Below are positions 4,324 through 7,897 of a DNA stretch of 7,897 nucleotides, piece after piece. Every line of letters begins with the position of its first letter. The first letter of the stretch is position 1. Source of the stretch: Nitrospirae bacterium RBG_13_39_12. Lineage in GTDB: Bacteria > Nitrospirota > Thermodesulfovibrionia > Thermodesulfovibrionales > SM23-35. The position numbers and the translations under genes were made by a program. The stretch lies in NCBI GenBank assembly GCA_001805125.1, contig MHEF01000157.1, forward strand, positions 1 through 7,897. The letters are read 5' to 3'. Below the pieces are notes generated by a model. That model did not search any database. It saw only the letters and a program-made list of their open reading frames with translations, and had not been told where the DNA came from.

Positions 4324-6192
4324 TTAATTTTGAATTTCCTCCCCCCCCTTCAGATATTTATCCAGGGTTTCCCCTTCAACGTATTCCATAGTTATAAAAC
4401 TGAGATCATCTTCATATCCTGTATCAAATATCATTATTATATTCACGTGGTTCAGGTTTGCAGAGAGTCTCGCTTCTTTTAAAAACCGATCGAAACTTGA
4501 AGGATTTGAACTCAAGAAGGACGGGAGAATTTTGTAAGCAACAATGCGGTTTAAAAGTGTATCTTTAGCCTTGTAGACAATTCCCATTCCCCCACGTCCT
4601 ACCTCTAACAATAACTCATACCTTTTCTTCTGAGAGTCTATCCGCAGCGTACTTTTTCCATCCCCCGATACATTATCCTGAACCTGTTGACCGGAGATTA
4701 CTCTCTCGTTCAATACTACGGTTATTCCACTTGATCTCTCAGAAACATCTTTGAATTGATAATCTACAGCGAGGATCTTGTCATAGGTAGACTTTGCGAG
4801 CGCTTTTTCACCGGAATTTTCATAACATAAAGCTAGATAATAGTATGGATCAAGGGTCGTTTTGTTGATAGGTTTTTTTTCTATAATTTTCAGGAATCTT
4901 TCTTTGGCCAGGTCAAACATTTCCCTTTCCATAAAGATCTCCCCTATCATAACTGAAGCAGATGCATAATATTTAGACTTCTCATCTACTTTCTGCAGGG
5001 CATTCAATGCCTTGTCCTGCAGCCCTAACTCCTTGTAAGATTTGCCTGCTTTAAAAAAATCTCCTACTTTCTCATAAAGTTCAGCTCCCTTTGCTGTAGC
5101 ACCACCTGTCTTTTCATAGGCCTTAGCTGCCAATATATAATTCCTTCCAAGTTCAAATGCTTCTGCTGCCATTTTAAAATCGCCCGCATTCAGGAACATT
5201 TCCCCTGCTTCTTTATACCATCCTCCTTTTAAGTATTGATCACCTGCCATCGCATATTCTTTTGCTTCTGCAAAAATTTCAGCTGACTGAATAAAGTCAC
5301 CTGCTTGTTCAGCTAATACTGCAGATTCTTTGAGAAGACCTTTCTGATAGGATATTTTGCTTAGCACCTCATTGCTTTTCTTGATGTTACCGCCCAGGCG
5401 AAACAATTCTGCCGCTTTTTCAAGATCTCCTGCCTCAATAAACAATTCCGCTGCTTTAGTAAGCTCTCCTTGCTTTTCACAAACTAAAGCGGCTTCTCTA
5501 AAGTAACCATCTTTAATATAGATGGAAATTGCCTTTTCGAACTCTCCTGCCTTTTCGTAAAACATACCGCTTAGATAAGCATTACTCTTGTCTTTTCCCT
5601 CTTTTAATCTCTGTGGTCCTTCTTCAACAAAACAGCGTCCATAAAGTTCCGCAGCTTTGAGATAATTATTAATCTTTTTGTAGAGCTCTGCAGCTTTTTT
5701 ATGAAATCCTCCATTTTCATACATTTGGGCGGCATTTTGAAGGTCACCTATTTTTTCAAAAAGCTCTGCGGACTTTGTATAGTTGTTTGCCTCTTTGTAT
5801 AGCATTGCAGCATTTCCGAAATTCCCCATAAGCTCATAGACCTCGGCAGCTTTTAAAGGAACCCTTGCTTTAGTGTATAGCTTCGCAGCCTCTTTAAAAT
5901 CATCTATAGAGACATATAGTTCTGCAGCAGCTTTATAGTCCTTGTTGGATAATAAAATTTTAATGTTTTTTCGTATTATCTTTTCATGTGCCTTTAAACG
6001 TCTTTTTTCATTGAAGTAAGAACCCTTTGTCATGTAATTTTTTACTGTCTTGAGAATTGCCAGGAAAAGAACAAGGATGAGGATAAGGGTAATAATATAA
6101 TTAAGATAATCCACTGACAAAGGTATATTGAATCGTTCTGCGACAAATTTAGAAAGCTTATCAATATATAGAGATCGAAAGATAAAATCCAT
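4324..6192 (-). CDS. Membrane-anchored 13-residue-repeat solenoid protein with Ser/Thr kinase N-lobe (upstream part of a frame-split kinase)
   Basis: Domains in order: a membrane segment at ~31-49 without a cleavable signal peptide; about 21 TPR-like helical units between ~76 and 394, mostly exactly 13 residues long (pattern AAELYxxxGDxxK); two more ordinary TPRs at ~410-475; then a kinase N-lobe from ~524. Kinase motifs are the Gly loop EVGRGGMGIVYKA (530-542), Lys554 in VAYK, helix C Glu573 and the hinge MEYVEGE. The frame then ends at residue 622 just after KYLKGG, where a run of eight Gs shifts it. With seven Gs it runs into the C-lobe at 3846-4298. As written, the product has no catalytic loop and cannot be an active kinase. 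The solenoid before the kinase is probably a sensing or scaffolding part. The order anchor-repeats-kinase is the reverse of PknB-like receptors. No Shine-Dalgarno site is present. Confidence 0.9.
   Translation of the reverse strand: MDFIFRSLYIDKLSKFVAERFNIPLSVDYLNYIITLILILVLFLAILKTVKNYMTKGSYFNEKRRLKAHEKIIRKNIKILLSNKDYKAAAELYVSIDDFKEAAKLYTKARVPLKAAEVYELMGNFGNAAMLYKEANNYTKSAELFEKIGDLQNAAQMYENGGFHKKAAELYKKINNYLKAAELYGRCFVEEGPQRLKEGKDKSNAYLSGMFYEKAGEFEKAISIYIKDGYFREAALVCEKQGELTKAAELFIEAGDLEKAAELFRLGGNIKKSNEVLSKISYQKGLLKESAVLAEQAGDFIQSAEIFAEAKEYAMAGDQYLKGGWYKEAGEMFLNAGDFKMAAEAFELGRNYILAAKAYEKTGGATAKGAELYEKVGDFFKAGKSYKELGLQDKALNALQKVDEKSKYYASASVMIGEIFMEREMFDLAKERFLKIIEKKPINKTTLDPYYYLALCYENSGEKALAKSTYDKILAVDYQFKDVSERSSGITVVLNERVISGQQVQDNVSGDGKSTLRIDSQKKRYELLLEVGRGGMGIVYKAKDTLLNRIVAYKILPSFLSSNPSSFDRFLKEARLSANLNHVNIIMIFDTGYEDDLSFITMEYVEGETLDKYLKGGEEIQN
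4341..4348 (-). repeat. Homopolymer G8 tract (coding strand) at the kinase frameshift point
   Basis: Eight consecutive Gs follow AA on the coding strand and lie exactly where the two kinase frames meet. G8 gives a stop (TAA, 4324-4326) soon after; G7 or G10 would join N- and C-lobes. A programmed -1 slip would not restore the frame, since that frame also stops about 30 bases on. Candidate explanations are a phase-variable tract, RNA polymerase slippage or a sequencing/assembly error. Confidence 0.85.
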
Positions 6193-6211
6193 AACTTATA
6201 TTTTATAGGTT
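6193..6211. repeat. Imperfect inverted repeat abutting the kinase start codon
   Basis: AACTTATA (6193-6200) and TATAGGTT (6204-6211) pair as arms with one mismatch around a three-base centre. They cover the putative -10 region of the kinase gene. A further AACCTATA copy lies at 6257-6264. It may be an operator, but the AT-rich setting makes chance likely. Confidence 0.25.
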
Positions 6212-6229
6212 ACGGTCATATAATTTTAA
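6200..6229 (-). promoter_or_regulatory. Weak candidate promoter of the kinase gene
   Basis: On the minus strand the -10-like TAAAAT (6200-6205), or overlapping TATAAA (6202-6207), lies 7 to 9 bases before the ATG, with a poor -35 TTAAAA at 6224-6229. The spacing again suggests a very short or absent leader. The -35 matches consensus at only four of six positions. Confidence 0.3.
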
Positions 6230-6420
6230 CAGTAAAAACGTTATGTCTTTTTTTCAAACCTATATCTATATTCTAGTAGGGGAATGGAAAATAGGTCAAT
6301 AAGTCTTCATATTTTAAACATAAATAAAACCATTTGTTAAACATTATACTGCATTATATATTTGTCTTCCCATATCCGTTCAGAGAAATATATGGTTTTT
6401 CTAAAAAGGCCAAGATAAAA

Positions 6421-6449
6421 TTGAGAAATGTCTGAAATAAGAATATAAT
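6421..6449 (+). promoter_or_regulatory. Sigma70-type promoter of the zinc-ribbon gene
   Basis: TTGAGA (6421-6426), a 17-base spacer and a perfect TATAAT (6444-6449) lie 19 bases before the ATG. Transcription should start near 6456, giving a short leader that still includes the ribosome site. Confidence 0.75.
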
Positions 6450-6457
6450 CTTTTTAC

Positions 6458-6463
6458 AAGGAG
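6458..6463 (+). promoter_or_regulatory. Shine-Dalgarno site fixing the start at 6469
   Basis: AAGGAG with five bases to the ATG is a near-ideal ribosome binding site. It contrasts with the minus-strand signalling genes, none of which has one. Confidence 0.8.
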
Positions 6464-6468
6464 ACAGA

Positions 6469-6810
6469 ATGAGAGCGAATAAAAGAGGCTTCAACGAGTT
6501 TTCAGAGGATGAAATGAGAGCAGCTTTAAACCGTTTTCATAGCAGGATTGTACAGTGGATAGAAGATGAAGGGATTCTATGCGGTTCATGTAACGGATAT
6601 GACCTATACCTAGCAGTGCGAAGAGCATTGAATGGAGAGTGGATAAAAAGCCAGTATCTGCATGGTAAGGAGATGATCTGTCCCTCATGCGGTACCCATG
6701 GAAGATACGACCAGATGAAAAGCAACGGGAAAAGACCTGAATTTGCTGATGCCATATGGTTTGATAACCATACTAATTCATGGAAATGTCAAAAATGCTG
6801 GCTCAAATAA
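6469..6810 (+). CDS. Hypothetical protein with three CxxC pairs, putative zinc ribbon
   Basis: I do not recognise this 113-residue protein. It has three CxxC pairs: Cys38/Cys41 in ILCGSC, Cys71/Cys74 in ICPSCG, and Cys107/Cys110 in WKCQKCW. The last two pairs, 32 residues apart, look like a treble-clef or zinc-ribbon site. The first pair sits after a charged helical N-terminus (about 12-34, MRAALNRFHSRIVQWIEDEG) and could bind separately. There is no signal peptide or membrane segment, so the protein should be cytoplasmic. The start is well supported by the promoter and ribosome site just upstream. It is divergent from the kinase gene and precedes the pirin gene by 158 bases; the pirin has its own promoter, so a shared operon is not required. 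Nucleic-acid or protein binding is the usual role of such ribbons, but nothing here settles it. Confidence 0.75.
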   Translation: MRANKRGFNEFSEDEMRAALNRFHSRIVQWIEDEGILCGSCNGYDLYLAVRRALNGEWIKSQYLHGKEMICPSCGTHGRYDQMKSNGKRPEFADAIWFDNHTNSWKCQKCWLK

Positions 6811-6918
6811 TCTCGGGCCTTTATGTATGTGTTCAAGATCGCAAGACCTGACAGTCCCTATCCTATTATTCTTCAGTTATTCAAACTATATCTTTTATCT
6901 TACTTTATTTTTTTGTAG

Positions 6919-6947
6919 TTGCACTTTGTTTCTTTTTTTAATATGAT
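6919..6947 (+). promoter_or_regulatory. Sigma70-type promoter of the pirin gene
   Basis: TTGCAC (6919-6924) and TATGAT (6942-6947) are separated by exactly 17 bases, with a T-rich spacer. The predicted start near 6954 gives a leader of about 15 bases containing AAAAGGA (6958-6964), four bases before the ATG. Confidence 0.65.
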
Positions 6948-6968
6948 TATTGAAAAAAAAAGGATTGA

Positions 6969-7691
6969 ATGTCAGAGATAATAGTTCGACCTTCTGAAAG
7001 CATTTATCAAACACAAGGCAAAATAGAGAACGGGACGTTTCATGGACGATGGCATTTTTCCTTTGACGAGTATAACGATCCCGACTACATGCAATTCGGC
7101 ACACTCAGAGTTTTCAACGACGATACCCTTTCTCCCGGTGCTGTCTGGCCTCTCCATCCCCATAAAGAGATAGAGGTTGTTACGTATTGTGCAGAGGGAG
7201 AGTTCCGGCATGCAGACGAGAGGGGAAAAGGCGGAATCCTGAAGAAAGGATGGGTACAGCATACAACAGTCGGAAAGGGGATGATGCACTCAGAGATAAA
7301 CAACTCAGAAGCTAAACCCATGAGATTCATTCAGATGTGGTTTTTCCCATCTGTACATGGACTGACTCCCTCGGTTGAACAGAGAAAGGTGGAAAAAAAT
7401 GAAAGAACAGACCGCATTCTTCCTATAGTTTCCATGAGACACAGAGACGCCCTCTTCATACATTCAGATGCTGAAGTACATTCCTGTTTTCTTAAAAAAG
7501 GAAACAAAGTTGAACATAACATAAAAAAAGACCGGGGCGTCTATCTTTATGTACTTGAAGGCAAAGGACTCGAGGTAAACGGAAACAATATTCAAGCATT
7601 AGGCGCATTAAAAGCCACCGGCGTATTGACGCTCCATATCACCGCCATCGGCGACAGCGAACTACTTATAGTCGACGTTCTGTTCAGTTAA
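6969..7691 (+). CDS. Pirin family protein (bicupin, possible quercetin 2,3-dioxygenase)
   Basis: The 240-residue product has the length and layout of bacterial pirins of the YhhW/YhaK type. The N-terminal cupin carries the metal ligands His63 and His65 in PLHPHKEIEVVTY, and His107 and Glu109 in MMHSEINN, so a mononuclear metal site is intact. FGTLRVFNDD and the QMWFFP segment are also typical. The C-terminal cupin (about 150-240) keeps the fold (YLYVLEGKGLEVN) but no metal ligands, as is usual. Some relatives cleave quercetin; others act as redox-sensing cofactors. The true substrate cannot be read from sequence. The start is fixed by a good ribosome site. No convincing terminator follows the stop. 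Confidence 0.93.
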   Translation: MSEIIVRPSESIYQTQGKIENGTFHGRWHFSFDEYNDPDYMQFGTLRVFNDDTLSPGAVWPLHPHKEIEVVTYCAEGEFRHADERGKGGILKKGWVQHTTVGKGMMHSEINNSEAKPMRFIQMWFFPSVHGLTPSVEQRKVEKNERTDRILPIVSMRHRDALFIHSDAEVHSCFLKKGNKVEHNIKKDRGVYLYVLEGKGLEVNGNNIQALGALKATGVLTLHITAIGDSELLIVDVLFS

Positions 7692-7897
7692 GCCTTTGGT
7701 TATCTTTATCTTTGACCTTGATGCAGAATCAAAGGACCTCGTTAATGCTGATTACTGGGTAGGGTTTCCGATCAGCTACCAAAACATAACGCCTACTGCA
7801 ATAATTTCATCTAAAAAACAAGAAAAGTTATTTTTAGGGATAATACTAAATATCGGGGCCTGAAATAGCGAAAAAACTCCATACTATCAAGAAGATA
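7692..7897. other. 3' flank with no supported gene
   Basis: I find no gene, RNA or clear terminator in these 206 bases. A plus-strand frame from TTG 7696 to TGA 7861-7863 (55 residues) has no ribosome site and no family I recognise. A direct repeat TATCTTTATCTTT begins at 7701. Confidence 0.5.

Noticed and set aside
4324..4353. Programmed -1 ribosomal frameshift at the G-run
   Set aside because: The -1 frame runs into a TAG about 30 bases later and does not reach the kinase C-lobe; only loss of one base or gain of two restores it.
6370..6395. CCATAT / ATATGG dyad upstream of the zinc-ribbon promoter
   Set aside because: Six-base arms 14 bases apart in AT-rich DNA are expected by chance.
6743..6946. 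Plus-strand 67-codon frame overlapping the zinc-ribbon gene and the pirin promoter
   Set aside because: Out of frame with the supported gene, low-complexity Phe/Leu-rich tail from T-rich intergenic DNA.
7696..7863. Plus-strand 55-codon frame from TTG after pirin
   Set aside because: No ribosome site, no start other than TTG and no recognised family; could be a remnant but cannot be supported.

Overview
The window looks like a chromosomal stretch from an AT-rich bacterium that uses Ser/Thr phosphorylation signalling. Evidence is a Hanks-type kinase, an FHA protein, a PP2C phosphatase remnant and a lipoprotein with a lipobox. This set, with a plant-like cystathionine gamma-synthase, would fit Planctomycetota or a similar deep-branching Gram-negative group. 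That placement is an inference; no rRNA or other marker gene is present.

Left part (1-1746, + strand). The window opens inside a long reading frame. Its first ~55 codons look like the C-terminus of threonine synthase, and it continues without a stop into a complete plant-type cystathionine gamma-synthase. The frame therefore appears to join the two enzymes that compete for O-phosphohomoserine in plants. A short Cys-rich gene of the YgbA (nitrous-oxide-stimulated promoter) family follows. This end is visibly richer in G+C than the rest.

Central part (1779-6192, - strand). This is a signalling block. In transcription order it holds: (i) a membrane-anchored receptor-like Ser/Thr kinase with an N-terminal membrane segment, a long solenoid of 13-residue repeats and a C-terminal kinase domain, split by a frameshift exactly at a run of eight Gs; (ii) an FHA-domain protein; (iii) a 74-residue two-TM protein; (iv) a TPR lipoprotein. 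Between (ii) and (iii), on the opposite strand, lies a frameshifted N-terminal piece of a PP2C phosphatase. The FHA gene has a near-consensus promoter whose predicted transcription start falls at the start codon. The lipoprotein and kinase genes show weaker versions of the same layout, suggesting leaderless mRNAs.

Right part (6469-7691, + strand). Two genes each have their own good sigma70-type promoter and Shine-Dalgarno site: an unrecognised six-cysteine (CxxC x3) putative zinc-ribbon protein and a pirin. The last ~200 bases hold no gene I can support.

The most notable signals are the G8 tract that switches the kinase reading frame (phase variation, transcript slippage or sequencing error), the threonine synthase/cystathionine gamma-synthase fusion, the PP2C remnant and the leaderless promoter pattern.
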